64,000 bases of DNA from JAIQFL01 sp035501495 (GCA_035501495.1 DATJWB010000286.1:68627-132626); one strand, 5' to 3'; positions 32,763 through 41,844 are shown, numbered from the stretch's first letter. The notes: generated from the sequence alone by a model not told the origin. Made by a program: numbers and translations.

Positions 32763-33211
32763 GTTCATTAGGCCGTATCCTGCTCGTCGAAGACGACCCC
32801 AGAGACGTGGAGCTCACTCTTACCGCATTAGACGAGTACAACCTCGCCAACGAAGTGGTGGTTGCCCGCGATGGCGAAGAGGCGCTCGACTACCTGTTTT
32901 GCCGCGGAAACTTCATGAAGCGCGCGCCCGAAAATCCCGCGGTGCTGCTTCTCGACCTGAAGCTGCCCAAGGTAGACGGGCTGGAAGTGCTAACCAAAAT
33001 CAGGTCCGATGACACTCTGAAGCTGGTACCGGTAGTCGTGTTGACATCCTCGCACGAGGAGAAGGACATGGTGGCGAGCTATCGGCTGGGCGTCAACGCC
33101 TATGTCGTGAAGCCGGTGGACTTCCACGAGTTTGTGAATGCGATCAAGGAACTCGGAGTGTTCTGGGCAGTGATCAACGAGCCGCCTCCCGGAAGCGTCA
33201 GGAAACGATAG
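32759..33211 (+). CDS. Rcp1-like response regulator (receiver only)
   Basis: A 150-residue receiver of the Rcp1/phytochrome-partner type: ILLVEDDPRDVELTLTAL, an insertion around LDYLFCRGNFMKRAPENP, phospho-acceptor Asp in VLLLDLKLPKVDG, VVVLTSSHEEKD and the conserved Lys in AYVVKPVDFHEF. Translation is coupled to the kinase gene by ATGA and the next regulator gene begins 7 bases after its stop. It is probably an intermediate or cognate output of the kinase. Confidence 0.93.
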   Translation: MSSLGRILLVEDDPRDVELTLTALDEYNLANEVVVARDGEEALDYLFCRGNFMKRAPENPAVLLLDLKLPKVDGLEVLTKIRSDDTLKLVPVVVLTSSHEEKDMVASYRLGVNAYVVKPVDFHEFVNAIKELGVFWAVINEPPPGSVRKR

Positions 33212-33217
33212 CGCGTC

Positions 33218-35050
33218 ATGAACTTCCCCTTGCGAATTCTGCATTTGGAAGACGACCTCACGGACGTAGATCTGATTCGGGAAACCCTCGAGGCGGATGG
33301 AATCGCCACGCTCATCGAGCGCGTGGAAACGCAAGCCGATTTCCTCGCGGCGATGGAGCGGAACGAGTTCGACCTGGTATTCGCGGACTATACGCTTCCG
33401 TCTTTCGACGGGCTGACGGCCTTGCAGATCGCCCGCGACCGCCGGCCCGAAGTGCCGTTCCTGTTTGTTTCCGGAACGCTCGGCGAGGAGGTCGCGATCG
33501 AGTCCCTCCGCAACGGGGCGACCGACTATGTGTTCAAGACTCGTCTTGCCAGGCTGGCGCCGGCGGTGGAACGGGCCTTGCGCGAGGCGGCCGAGAGGAA
33601 CGAGCGCCGCCGCGCCCAGGAGGCTCTCCGAAGGAGCGAGGCCTACCTTGCCGAGGCACAGAGCCTGAGCCACACAGGCAGTTTCGGATGGGAAGTCTCC
33701 ACGGGCGAGATTTATTGGTCCCCGGAGACTTTTCGCATTACGGGATACGAACCGGACTCCAAGGCCACCATCGAGATGGTGATCCAACGCACTCATCCGG
33801 AAGACCGATCCACCTTGCGGGAACTGTTGGAGCGCGTATCGCGCGACGGGAGGGAATTCGACATTGAGCATCGCCTGCTGATGCCGGATGGTTCGGTCAA
33901 GCACGTTCGCGCCGTCGGACGCCCCATCAAACGGGCGACCGGCGGTCTGGAATTCGTTGGGGCGGTCACGGACATCACCGACCGTAAAGAGGCGGAGGCC
34001 GGTCTCAAGAGCGCATACAACGAAATCCGGAAGCTCCGCGACCAGCTTTATAAAGAGAACATCGCCCTGCGCGAGGAAGTCGATAAGACGTCGATGTTCG
34101 AGGAGATCGTGGGCGAATCGCCGGTCCTGCAGGCCGTGCTGGCGAGCGTGGCCAAAGTCGCGCCGGGGGACACCACGGTGCTGATCACCGGGGAAACCGG
34201 CACGGGGAAGGAATTGATCGCCCGCGCCATTCACAAGCGATCGCACCGTGCGTTACGGGCATTCGTCAGCGTGAACTGTGCGGCCATCCCGCAGGCGCTG
34301 ATCGCCTCCGAGCTGTTCGGGCATGAGAAAGGAGCCTTTACCGGAGCCATCCAACGCCGGCTGGGGAGGTTCGAACTAGCGGATGGGGGCACGATCTTCC
34401 TCGACGAGGTTGGAGATCTGCCGGCCGAGACGCAGGTGGCTTTGCTGCGGGTTCTGCAGGAGCGGGAGTTTGAGCGGGTCGGCGGCACCCAGCCGATTCG
34501 CGCGGACGTGAGGGTGATTGCGGCCACCAACCGCGATCTGGAAAGCTCGATCGCCGCCGGCACCTTTCGCCGGGACCTCTATTACCGGCTCAACGTATTC
34601 CCGATTGCGATGCCGCCGCTCCGCGACCGCAAGGAGGACGTCCCGACGCTGGTTGAATACTTCATCCACCGCTATTCCCGGAAAGCCGGAAAGAAGATCG
34701 GCACGATCGAAAAGAGCACCCTGGAACAACTCAAGTCGTATAGCTGGCCGGGGAATATCCGTGAATTGCAGAACGTCATCGAACGGGCGGTGATTGTATT
34801 CGATACGGAGCCCTTCTCCGTTGACCCGAGCTGGCTTTCGTTCGAAACGTCACCGGAGACCGCCGACCCCGCGGTTTTCAGGCAGTCCGCCGCGCAACAG
34901 AAGGAGGTTATCGAAAAAGCCCTGGCAGCCGCGAATGGACGCGTATCCGGCCCGACAGGCGCGGCCGCCACCCTGGGTGTGCCGGCTTCCACACTCGAAT
35001 CCCGCATACGTTCGCTCAAGATCAACAAGTATCGATTCAAGAACGGCTGA
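33218..35050 (+). CDS. Sigma-54 response regulator: REC-PAS-AAA+-Fis
   Basis: A 610-residue enhancer-binding protein. The receiver (residues 1-125) has HLEDDLTDVDLI, Asp in DLVFADYTLPSFDG and Lys in VFKTRLARL. A PAS/PAC domain follows (about 150-270, SFGWEVSTGEIYWSPETFRITGYEP to DITDRKEAE), then a coiled coil. The AAA+ domain has Walker A GETGTGKELIARAIH, the sigma-54 loop GAFTGA, Walker B GTIFLDEVGDLPAE, and SWPGNIRELQNVIERAV. The C-terminal Fis HTH is GAAATLGVPASTLESRIRSLKI. A PAS between receiver and AAA+ is less common than the NtrC layout and suggests a second sensory input. It lies in one transcript with the kinase and receiver; a sigma-54 promoter lies about 110 bases downstream. Confidence 0.93.
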   Translation: MNFPLRILHLEDDLTDVDLIRETLEADGIATLIERVETQADFLAAMERNEFDLVFADYTLPSFDGLTALQIARDRRPEVPFLFVSGTLGEEVAIESLRNGATDYVFKTRLARLAPAVERALREAAERNERRRAQEALRRSEAYLAEAQSLSHTGSFGWEVSTGEIYWSPETFRITGYEPDSKATIEMVIQRTHPEDRSTLRELLERVSRDGREFDIEHRLLMPDGSVKHVRAVGRPIKRATGGLEFVGAVTDITDRKEAEAGLKSAYNEIRKLRDQLYKENIALREEVDKTSMFEEIVGESPVLQAVLASVAKVAPGDTTVLITGETGTGKELIARAIHKRSHRALRAFVSVNCAAIPQALIASELFGHEKGAFTGAIQRRLGRFELADGGTIFLDEVGDLPAETQVALLRVLQEREFERVGGTQPIRADVRVIAATNRDLESSIAAGTFRRDLYYRLNVFPIAMPPLRDRKEDVPTLVEYFIHRYSRKAGKKIGTIEKSTLEQLKSYSWPGNIRELQNVIERAVIVFDTEPFSVDPSWLSFETSPETADPAVFRQSAAQQKEVIEKALAAANGRVSGPTGAAATLGVPASTLESRIRSLKINKYRFKNG

Positions 35051-35071
35051 AACCATACATTCCAGCTACGA

Positions 35072-35108
35072 AATCCCGCGAATTCACGGTGGAATCCGCG
35101 AATTCGCG
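35072..35108. repeat. Palindromic direct repeat downstream of the sigma-54 regulator gene
   Basis: AATCCCGCGAATTC (35072-35085) and AATCCGCGAATTC (35093-35105) are a direct repeat at 21-base spacing; the second extends to the perfect 12-base palindrome CGCGAATTCGCG (35097-35108). The repeat lies 55-90 bases upstream of the sigma-54 promoter at 35162, where enhancer sites for a Fis-type regulator are expected. Confidence 0.5.
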
Positions 35109-35161
35109 AGAAATCACGAATTTCACACACTCGAAGCTCAATACAAACAACGAGTTACGAG

Positions 35162-35177
35162 TGGCATCGCGGTTGCA
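35162..35177 (+). promoter_or_regulatory. Sigma-54 (-24/-12) promoter
   Basis: TGGCATCGCGGTTGCA matches the consensus TGGCAYR-N4-TTGCA at every key position, with GG and GC 10 bases apart. Predicted start near 35188, 14 bases before the STAS-like gene start. It lies between a sigma-54 activator gene and the downstream STAS-HATPase-NarL genes. Confidence 0.75.
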
Positions 35178-35201
35178 TCAACTGCACCGTTCCTATAAGC
35201 G

Positions 35202-35471
35202 ATGCTGATGATTCAACGGTCGTTGACCGACAAAGTTATTTTTTCATTGAGTGGCCGAATCGAAATGGAACACGTTGCGGAGTTGCAACGGCTTTTCGAA
35301 TCGGAAGATGGCGGGCGGGCCATCGCGCTTGATTTGCAGGACGTGACGCTGGTCAACCGGGATGCGGTTGGGTTTCTGGCGGGCTGCGAAAGGCATCAGA
35401 TCGTACTGGCCAACTGCCCTGCATACATCCGGGAGTGGATTGTCGCGGAAAAGCGCAAAGACGTTTCGTAA
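35202..35471 (+). CDS. Small STAS-like (anti-anti-sigma fold) protein
   Basis: An 89-residue protein with the beta-alpha layout of STAS domains: VIFSLSGRIEMEHVAELQRLFESE, IALDLQDVTLVNRDAVGFLAGCE, then NCPAYIREWI. The 'aLDLxxVxLVNRDAVxFL' segment is the region that in true anti-anti-sigma factors carries the phosphorylatable Ser; here the position reads Asn-Arg-Asp, so classical phospho-switching is doubtful. I recall such short proteins upstream of response-regulator genes in acidobacteria. Start at 35202 or ATG 35208. It is the first gene after the sigma-54 promoter. Confidence 0.75.
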   Translation: MLMIQRSLTDKVIFSLSGRIEMEHVAELQRLFESEDGGRAIALDLQDVTLVNRDAVGFLAGCERHQIVLANCPAYIREWIVAEKRKDVS

Positions 35472-35534
35472 GCACACAACAGCATTACCGAGGCCAGGAT
35501 TAGCCAACAGATTGTGACTCGAAGGAGTTTTGCA

Positions 35535-36173
35535 ATGGTTTTCGATGGTCTGGTTCCTTCGCGGCTGCGCGGAGAGTTGACGAAAAGTACGAACGGCTGC
35601 AAGACCTCAGGCATTCGGGTGATCCATCAGGTGGTTCGGCGGCTGCGCCGGGCCTTGCTCAGGGCTTCAGCGTCCCAACCGGAGTCCTCGTTCGGCACTG
35701 CTCTTGCCGGACTACCCACCGATCTCGATCTGCCCCATGCGGCCGATTTCCGGGTAGTCGTAGAGGGCCGTCCGAGAGAATTGAGGCCCCGCGTGCAGGC
35801 AGAGGTTTACCGCATCGTTCGCGAGGCTGTTGTGAACGCTCACCGGCATTCGGGCGCCAGGAACATTGAAGCACTGATCGCATACCGTCCCGGGCAGTTG
35901 CGAGTCTCCGTGCGGGACAACGGTTGCGGCATCGACCCGGAAGGGGTGCACGGTTTACGGAGAATGGGCTGCGGTCTTCAGGTCATGCGCGGACGCGCAG
36001 ACGGCCTTGGCGCGAGGCTGCGTGTCCGGAGCCGGCGAGCGTACGGGACCGAAGTCGAATTGAGTGTGGCGGCGCGAATTGCGTTCGAACCAGACGGCCG
36101 CCACGGATGGACTGGAGGCGGGTTAACGGGCGATACCTCGAACGAGTTACTCGCGAACTCCGTTTTCGGGTGA
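35535..36173 (+). CDS. Orphan HATPase_c module of a NarL-type sensor kinase
   Basis: A 212-residue soluble protein containing only the ATP-binding half of a HisKA_3-type kinase: VYRIVREAVVNAHRHSGARNIEALIAY (N box), LRVSVRDNGCGIDPEGV (G1), MGCGLQVMRGRADGLGARL (G2) and GTEVELSV. The dimerisation/phospho-acceptor helix (typical 'ERxRIARELHD') and any sensor domain are absent; the N-terminal 60 residues are basic and unrelated. It could be a decayed kinase or a free ATPase module acting like an anti-sigma/serine kinase. The start at ATG 35535 has AAGGAG 8 bases upstream. It is followed by a NarL-type regulator gene. Confidence 0.82.
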   Translation: MVFDGLVPSRLRGELTKSTNGCKTSGIRVIHQVVRRLRRALLRASASQPESSFGTALAGLPTDLDLPHAADFRVVVEGRPRELRPRVQAEVYRIVREAVVNAHRHSGARNIEALIAYRPGQLRVSVRDNGCGIDPEGVHGLRRMGCGLQVMRGRADGLGARLRVRSRRAYGTEVELSVAARIAFEPDGRHGWTGGGLTGDTSNELLANSVFG

Positions 36174-36245
36174 TTCCATGGAGTCGCGGCGTTTGCTAGC
36201 TTCGAGTCTAAGCCCACGATGTATATTCCCGAGAGACAGTGTGCC

Positions 36246-36887
36246 ATGGAAACAATCAACCAAGACTCCAATTGCATACAAGTCTTAAGCGTGGACGATC
36301 ACCCGCTCTTGCGCGAGGGACTTGCAACCATCATCAACGCCGAGCCCGACATGCGCCTGAAAGCCGCGGCATCGAGCGGACGCGAGGGCATCCAACGCTA
36401 CCGGGAGGTTCGGCCCGATGTAACTTTGATGGACCTCAGGCTTCCCGACCTGAGCGGCATCGACGTCCTGATGGCGATCCGTTCGGAGTTTCCTGATGCG
36501 CGGGTGATTATGCTCACGACGTTCGACGGCGACGTCGACATACAGCGCTCGCTGAAGGCGGGCGCTTGCGGATATCTTCTCAAAAGCTCTCCTCGAAAAG
36601 AGCTGGTAGGCGCGATTCGCAAGGTCCACTCCGGGAAGAAGAGCGTACCTGTCGAGATTGCCGCCCACCTTGCCGAGCATCTTAGCAGCGAAGCTCTTAC
36701 GGAACGCGAAGTGGAAGTGCTGAACCACATCAGCGGCGGCAATCGTAACAAAGACATTGCGGAGCGGCTTTTCATCTCCGAGGAGACCGTGAAGGTGCAT
36801 ATCAAGCACATCATGGAGAAGCTGGGCGCCAGCGACCGCACGCAGGCGATGGCCATCGCGGTACGGCGCGGATTCATTCAGATCTAG
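36246..36887 (+). CDS. NarL/FixJ-family response regulator
   Basis: A 213-residue two-domain regulator. The receiver has VLSVDDHPLLREGLATII, phospho-acceptor Asp in VTLMDLRLPDLSG, VIMLTTFDGDVD and Lys in GYLLKSSPRKEL. A LuxR-type helix-turn-helix follows: LTEREVEVLNHISGGNRNKDIAERLFISEETVKVHIKHIMEKLGASDRTQA. ATG 36246 (METINQD) is taken as start; an ATG at 36219 is also in frame. The partner is probably the orphan HATPase protein or a remote hybrid kinase. Confidence 0.93.
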   Translation: METINQDSNCIQVLSVDDHPLLREGLATIINAEPDMRLKAAASSGREGIQRYREVRPDVTLMDLRLPDLSGIDVLMAIRSEFPDARVIMLTTFDGDVDIQRSLKAGACGYLLKSSPRKELVGAIRKVHSGKKSVPVEIAAHLAEHLSSEALTEREVEVLNHISGGNRNKDIAERLFISEETVKVHIKHIMEKLGASDRTQAMAIAVRRGFIQI

Positions 36888-36936
36888 CACAACCTGCGGG
36901 TGCACGACCGGCCGCGGACCGGACTACAATGCACCC

Positions 36937-39378
36937 ATGACGACGCTGTCGCAGGACTTGCGCTACGCCATCCGGTCGCTTTTGAAGTCGCCGGCTTTCG
37001 CCACGATCGCGATCCTGACACTCGCGCTCGGGGTCGGCGCGAACACCGCGGTCTTCTCCGTCGTCAACGGGGTGCTGCTCAACCCCCTCCCCTATGTACA
37101 TTCCGATCAACTCGCGGCGGTTTATGCCAAGACGCCCGGGTTCGACCGCGCCCCGGCGGTCTATCTGAATTTTCTGGACTGGCAAGGCTCCGCTCAGACG
37201 TTCACCTCGATGGCAATCTACCGCAACCAGGATTACAACTACATCGGCGTCACCCAAGCGCAGCGCTTGAGCGGGTACATGATCTCGGCGGGCTTCTTTT
37301 CGACCCTGGGGGTCAAGCCGATTCTGGGAAGGGCATTCCTTTCCGCGGACGACCAGTTGGGCGCCGCGCCCGTCGTGATCCTGGGCGGCGGGTTCTGGAG
37401 CCGCGAGTTCGGCTCCTCGCCGGACGCCGTCGGAAAATCGCTGGTGCTGAATGGCGTGTCGTATACGGTGGTCGGCGTAATTCCGGCGAGCTTCACCTTC
37501 TACGGCCGCGACCGGGACGTCTATACTCCCATCGGCCAGTGGAACGACCCCTCGTTTCGCGACCGCCGCATCTCGGTGAGCGCGCGCGTCATAGGCCGGC
37601 TGAAGCCGGGCGTTTCCCTGGCGCAGGCCAAGGCCGACATGGACGTGGTGGCGCGCCATCTCGCCGAGGCATTCCCGACCGCCAACAAAGAAGCCGGCGT
37701 CACCGTGGTCTCCATGAAGGAAGACATCGTGGGCAACGTGCAGCCATTCCTGGCGGTACTGCTTGCCGCTGTCGGCTTTCTGTTGCTGATCGCGTGTGCG
37801 AACGTTGCCAACCTCCTGCTGGCGCGCTCCATGGGCCGCTCGCGAGAGTTTGCCGTTCGGGCCGCCCTGGGCGCCGGACGGATGCGCCTTCTCCGGCAAC
37901 TCCTCACCGAAAGCCTCTTACTCGCGGGACTGAGTGGCGCGTTCGGCCTCCTGCTCGCCTTCGGCGCGGCCGGCGCGCTGGCGCGGATTCTGCCAGGCTC
38001 GGTGCCGCGCGCGGAAGAGATCGCCCTCGATGGACACGTTCTGCTATTCACCACGGCCGTATCGCTGCTCTGCGCAATCGTCTGCGGCCTGTCGCCGGCG
38101 ATCGGTGTTTCCAGGGCAGACTTGCAGGTGATCCTGAGAACCGGCGGCAGGGGCTCGAGCGGCGCCCGGCACCGCATGCAGAGGGCCTTTGTGGCGATTG
38201 AAGTCGCCCTGTCCCTGATGCTCCTGATCGGCGCGGGCTTGATGCTTCGCAGCCTCTCCGCGCTCTGGCGCGTGAATCCCGGATTCAATCCCAGCCACGC
38301 CATCACGTTCAGCCTCTCGATGCCTTCGTCCGCCGCCACCACCTCGGCCGAGACTCGCGCGCGCCTGCGCCGGTTCGACGACCAGATGCTCTCCATCCCC
38401 GGAGTGCAAGCCGTTTCCGTTACGCTCGGTTCGCGGCCGATGATTCACGACTCTTCTCTGCCCTTCTGGATTGATGGGCGGCCGAAGCCGGCTAACGATA
38501 ATGAAATGCCCCAGGCGATGTTTTACCTGGTGGAAGCCGGCTTCCAGCAAGCCATGGGAATCAGCCTGCTGCGGGGCCGCTTCGTCACACCACAGGACAA
38601 CGAAAACTCCCCCCTGGTGATCGACATTGACGACGTTTTTGCGAGGACCTGTTTCCCCGATGAGAACCCGATCGGGAAGCACGTTCACCTGCTGCAGTTC
38701 AATGTAGAGGCGGAAATCATCGGCGTGGTGGGCCACGTAAGGCAGTGGGGACCTGGCACGGACGCGGAATCGGCTGTGGAGGCGCAGTTTTTTTATCCCT
38801 TCATGCAGCTTCCCGAGAAGCTGATGCCCATGATTGCCGGCGCGGTCGCAGTGGTGCTGCGCACCACGGGTGATCCGGCGGCCATCACGAAGCAGGTGCG
38901 CCGCGCAGTCGAGCAGATCGATTCCCGCGACGTAATTTACGCGGTTCAAACCATGGACGACGTCTGGGCCGGTTCGCTGGCGGCGCGCAGGCTTTCGATG
39001 GTTCTCCTCGCCATCCTGGCGGCGCTCGCGCTGGCTCTGTCGTGCGTCGGAATCTACGGCGTGATTGCCTACCTGGTAGGACAGCGCACGCAGGAAATCG
39101 GCGTGCGCATGGCGCTCGGCGCACAGCGCGGGGACGTGATGCGCCTGGTGCTGGGCGAAGGCGCGAAAATGGCACTACTCGGTGTTGCGGCCGGCAGCGC
39201 CGGCGCATTCGCGCTGACGCGCCTCATGGCGGGTCAACTCTTCGGAGTCACTGCGCGCGACCCATTGACGTTCGTGGCCGTCGCCGTCCTGTTGACCCTG
39301 GTGGCGCTGCTGGCATGTTATCTTCCCGCCCGCCGGGCCGTGCGCATCGACCCGGGGGCGGCGCTGAGATGCGAGTGA
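36937..39378 (+). CDS. ADOP-family ABC transporter permease (second copy)
   Basis: An 813-residue permease of the same duplicated MacB_PCD/FtsX class as the gene at 11494. The N-terminal motif is LSQDLRYAIRSLLKSPAFATIAILTLALGVGANTAVFSVVNGVLLNPLPY. The first FtsX core is FLLLIACANVANLLLARSMGRSREFAVRAALGAGR, the second SCVGIYGVIAYLVGQRTQEIGVRMALGAQRGDV, and it ends ARRAVRIDPGAALRCE. It stands alone with no ATPase or membrane-fusion gene. The two copies here differ clearly in sequence, so they are paralogues rather than a recent duplication. Substrate unknown. Confidence 0.92.
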   Translation: MTTLSQDLRYAIRSLLKSPAFATIAILTLALGVGANTAVFSVVNGVLLNPLPYVHSDQLAAVYAKTPGFDRAPAVYLNFLDWQGSAQTFTSMAIYRNQDYNYIGVTQAQRLSGYMISAGFFSTLGVKPILGRAFLSADDQLGAAPVVILGGGFWSREFGSSPDAVGKSLVLNGVSYTVVGVIPASFTFYGRDRDVYTPIGQWNDPSFRDRRISVSARVIGRLKPGVSLAQAKADMDVVARHLAEAFPTANKEAGVTVVSMKEDIVGNVQPFLAVLLAAVGFLLLIACANVANLLLARSMGRSREFAVRAALGAGRMRLLRQLLTESLLLAGLSGAFGLLLAFGAAGALARILPGSVPRAEEIALDGHVLLFTTAVSLLCAIVCGLSPAIGVSRADLQVILRTGGRGSSGARHRMQRAFVAIEVALSLMLLIGAGLMLRSLSALWRVNPGFNPSHAITFSLSMPSSAATTSAETRARLRRFDDQMLSIPGVQAVSVTLGSRPMIHDSSLPFWIDGRPKPANDNEMPQAMFYLVEAGFQQAMGISLLRGRFVTPQDNENSPLVIDIDDVFARTCFPDENPIGKHVHLLQFNVEAEIIGVVGHVRQWGPGTDAESAVEAQFFYPFMQLPEKLMPMIAGAVAVVLRTTGDPAAITKQVRRAVEQIDSRDVIYAVQTMDDVWAGSLAARRLSMVLLAILAALALALSCVGIYGVIAYLVGQRTQEIGVRMALGAQRGDVMRLVLGEGAKMALLGVAAGSAGAFALTRLMAGQLFGVTARDPLTFVAVAVLLTLVALLACYLPARRAVRIDPGAALRCE

Positions 39379-39409
39379 TGAAGTGTTGGTCCCGGGGGTC
39401 CGGTCCCTG

Positions 39410-40840
39410 CTAAACCTTTTCCGGAACTACGAACGGCTTCCGATACACCTTGGTAAACAGCTTGTTCGCCTCGGCATCACCGACTACGCTCATGGTCTTG
39501 GAATCGAAGTGCAGTGTCCGGCCCACGCGGTATGAAATATTCGCCAGGTGGACCAGCATGGTGGAGGTGGCGCCTTCTTCGATCTCCGCGTTCAGGCTAT
39601 CGCGCTTGCGGGTGCGCACCGCCTCGATGAAGTTGAGGTAGTGGTCGCCGCCTTCTTTCCTCTCCGGTCCGGGAGCCTGCTCCTTGCCGAGCCAGCTCTT
39701 GTAGGAGCTGTAGCTGTCCACGGACAGGAAGCCTTTCGATCCGTAGAAGATGTTGCCGATCGAGTCGGAGTTGAACCCGCGGCGCGCTCCGCCGTTTTCG
39801 GCGGCACTGTCGTCGCCCGGCGCGTTCGTGCCCTGCGGCCTGGGCCGGCTCGCGGCGGCGGACCGCACGTTCGGCCCGACCGTTGCTTCGCCGTTGCTCA
39901 TCCAGTGGCGCACCTCGAACTCCAACATCTTGTGCCTGCCGTTCTCGTTGAATTCGAACGCGCAGTTCAAGGTGTTGGGCGTCTCCTGATCGTCGTCGAA
40001 CATGAAGTGGCCGCCGATGGCGCTGACCTTGGTCGGATACTTCACGCCCAGGCCCCAGCGCGCCACATCCATCTCGTGGATGCCCTGGTTGCCGAGATCG
40101 CCGTTGCCGTAATCCCAGAACCAGTGCCAGTTGTAGTGGAAGCGATTCAGCGTGAATTCGTGCTTGGGAGCGGGTCCGGTCCACAGGTCGTAGTCCACTC
40201 CCGCCGGCACCGGCGACACCGGCGTGCGGCCGATGGTGTCGCGCCACTTGAAGCACAGGCCCCGCGAGAGATACACGTCGCCGATCAGTCCGTCGCGCAT
40301 CTTCTGCACGGCTTCCTGCACGGCCTTGGAGGAACGGATTTGGCTGCCCTGCTGCACCATGCGATCGTATTTGCGTGCCGCGGCGACGATCTGTTTGGCT
40401 TCGAACATGTTATGCGAGCACGGCTTCTCTACGTAGACATCCTTGCCCGCCTGGCAGGCCATGATCGCGATCGGAGTGTGCCAGTGATTGGGCGTCGCGA
40501 TCGAGACGACATCGATATCTTTGTCGTCCAGGAGCTTCCGGAAGTCGGTAAAGCCTTTGGGTTTCTTGTTCGTGGCCTTCTCAATCACGCCAAGGCCATA
40601 ATTCAGGTGTCCTTCGTCCACGTCGCAGACCGCAGCCACTTCGACATTCGTGAGCCGGCTGTAGCCTCTGAGGTGATCCTGCCCGCGGCCCGCCGCCGCC
40701 TTGCCTTTGCCCACAGAAGTCCAATCGTGGCCACCAACGCCGATCACGGCGACGCGCACGGTGTCATTCGGGCTGCCAAAAACGCTCGACGCCGCAGTCA
40801 ACGCCGCCGCCGAGCCCATCAAGAAATGTCGTCGATCCAT
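39410..40840 (-). CDS. Exported Gfo/Idh/MocA-family oxidoreductase
   Basis: A 476-residue NAD(P)-dependent oxidoreductase of the sugar/inositol dehydrogenase type, with an RR leader (MDRRHFLMGSAAALTAASSVFG) typical of exported planctomycete and acidobacterial members. It has the Rossmann motif VRVAVIGVGGHDW, VAAVCDVDEGHLNYG, and the diagnostic ATPNHWHTPIAIMACQAGKDVYVEKPCSHN with the EKP lysine, then the C-terminal sheet domain (WDYGNGDLGNQGIHEMDVARWGLG). The start ATG 40840 has AGGAG 6 bases upstream; a longer frame to 41008 lacks homology. It probably acts on sugars from plant or microbial polymers, but the substrate cannot be named. Confidence 0.92.
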   Translation of the reverse strand: MDRRHFLMGSAAALTAASSVFGSPNDTVRVAVIGVGGHDWTSVGKGKAAAGRGQDHLRGYSRLTNVEVAAVCDVDEGHLNYGLGVIEKATNKKPKGFTDFRKLLDDKDIDVVSIATPNHWHTPIAIMACQAGKDVYVEKPCSHNMFEAKQIVAAARKYDRMVQQGSQIRSSKAVQEAVQKMRDGLIGDVYLSRGLCFKWRDTIGRTPVSPVPAGVDYDLWTGPAPKHEFTLNRFHYNWHWFWDYGNGDLGNQGIHEMDVARWGLGVKYPTKVSAIGGHFMFDDDQETPNTLNCAFEFNENGRHKMLEFEVRHWMSNGEATVGPNVRSAAASRPRPQGTNAPGDDSAAENGGARRGFNSDSIGNIFYGSKGFLSVDSYSSYKSWLGKEQAPGPERKEGGDHYLNFIEAVRTRKRDSLNAEIEEGATSTMLVHLANISYRVGRTLHFDSKTMSVVGDAEANKLFTKVYRKPFVVPEKV

Positions 40841-40887
40841 ACAAACTCCTAATTCCGGTTTAAGCTGCCCGTTACCGCTATTTGCGT

Positions 40888-41844
40888 TCAAAGTACCACA
40901 TTTCGCGGCTCGCCCGCCAGAAATGCAGTGATATTCTCGACAGCCAATTCCATGAGGCGAGCCCGGGCCTCCCTGGTCGCCCAGGCGATGTGCGGGGTTA
41001 CGAGGCAATTACGAGCCGAAAGCAGGGGATTGTTTTCGGTGGGCGGTTCCACCGAGAGCACATCCAGCCCGGCACCGGCGAGTCGCCCGGCATTCAGCGC
41101 GTCGGCCAGGTCGCGATCCACGACCAGCGGCCCGCGCGACGTATTAATCAGGAATGCCGTGGGCTTCATCCACGCCAAGCTCTCGGTATTGATCATTCCG
41201 CGAGTTTCCGGAAGGAGCGGTGAATGCAGGCTCACGGCGTCGGACTCGTGTAGCACCTCGTCTACCGATGCCCATCGGAAACCAGGGTAATCCGGTTCCT
41301 CGCCATGGTAGGTGTCGTTGGCGATGACCTGCATTCCCAGGGCATCGGCGATGCGCGCCACCTGGCGCCCGATGCGCCCGAACCCAACGATGCCCATGGT
41401 TTTTCCCGCCAGTTCCATGAGGGGTGATTTCCAGAAGCACCAGTCGGGATTGTGCGACCATTCCCCCGCGCGGACGGCGTCCGAGTGCAATTTGACGTTG
41501 TGGCATAACTCCAACAGCAGGGCGAAGACGAACTGGGCTACGGACGCCGTGCCATAAGTCGGAATGTTCGTAACGACAATCCCGCGCCCGATAGCCGCCT
41601 TGACATCCACCACGTTGTACCCCGTGGCCAGCACGCCGATGTAACGCAATTCCGGGAGTTGAGCCAACACGTATCCAGGCATGGGCGTTTTGTTGAGGAG
41701 CACCAGGGCCGCGCCCGCGGCCCGCTCCACCACTTCGTCCACGCGCGTGCGGTCGAATACCTGCAATTCGCCGAACCGCCGCATTGCATCCCAGGACAGG
41801 TCTCCGGGATTGAGGCAATATCCGTCCAGTATCGTCAGTTTCAT
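40888..41844 (-). CDS. D-2-hydroxyacid dehydrogenase (glycerate/hydroxypyruvate type)
   Basis: A 318-residue NAD-dependent D-isomer-specific 2-hydroxyacid dehydrogenase. The cofactor loop is GKTMGIVGFGRIGRQVARIA. The catalytic Arg lies in LINTSRGPLVVDRDL, the Glu in LDVLSVEPPTENNPLL, and the His in VTPHIAWATREAR. The length and the TYGTASVAQFVFALLLELCHN segment fit hydroxypyruvate reductase/glycerate dehydrogenase. It lies 47 bases upstream of the Gfo/Idh gene on the same strand. Whether the two form a sugar-acid pathway is inference. Confidence 0.9.
   Translation of the reverse strand: MKLTILDGYCLNPGDLSWDAMRRFGELQVFDRTRVDEVVERAAGAALVLLNKTPMPGYVLAQLPELRYIGVLATGYNVVDVKAAIGRGIVVTNIPTYGTASVAQFVFALLLELCHNVKLHSDAVRAGEWSHNPDWCFWKSPLMELAGKTMGIVGFGRIGRQVARIADALGMQVIANDTYHGEEPDYPGFRWASVDEVLHESDAVSLHSPLLPETRGMINTESLAWMKPTAFLINTSRGPLVVDRDLADALNAGRLAGAGLDVLSVEPPTENNPLLSARNCLVTPHIAWATREARARLMELAVENITAFLAGEPRNVVL

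Noticed and set aside
30168..32768. An 866-codon minus-strand frame covering the histidine kinase region
   Set aside because: Only its last 320 residues look like a protein (the MBL-fold hydrolase starting at 31130). The rest is antisense to a well-supported kinase gene and has no family likeness.
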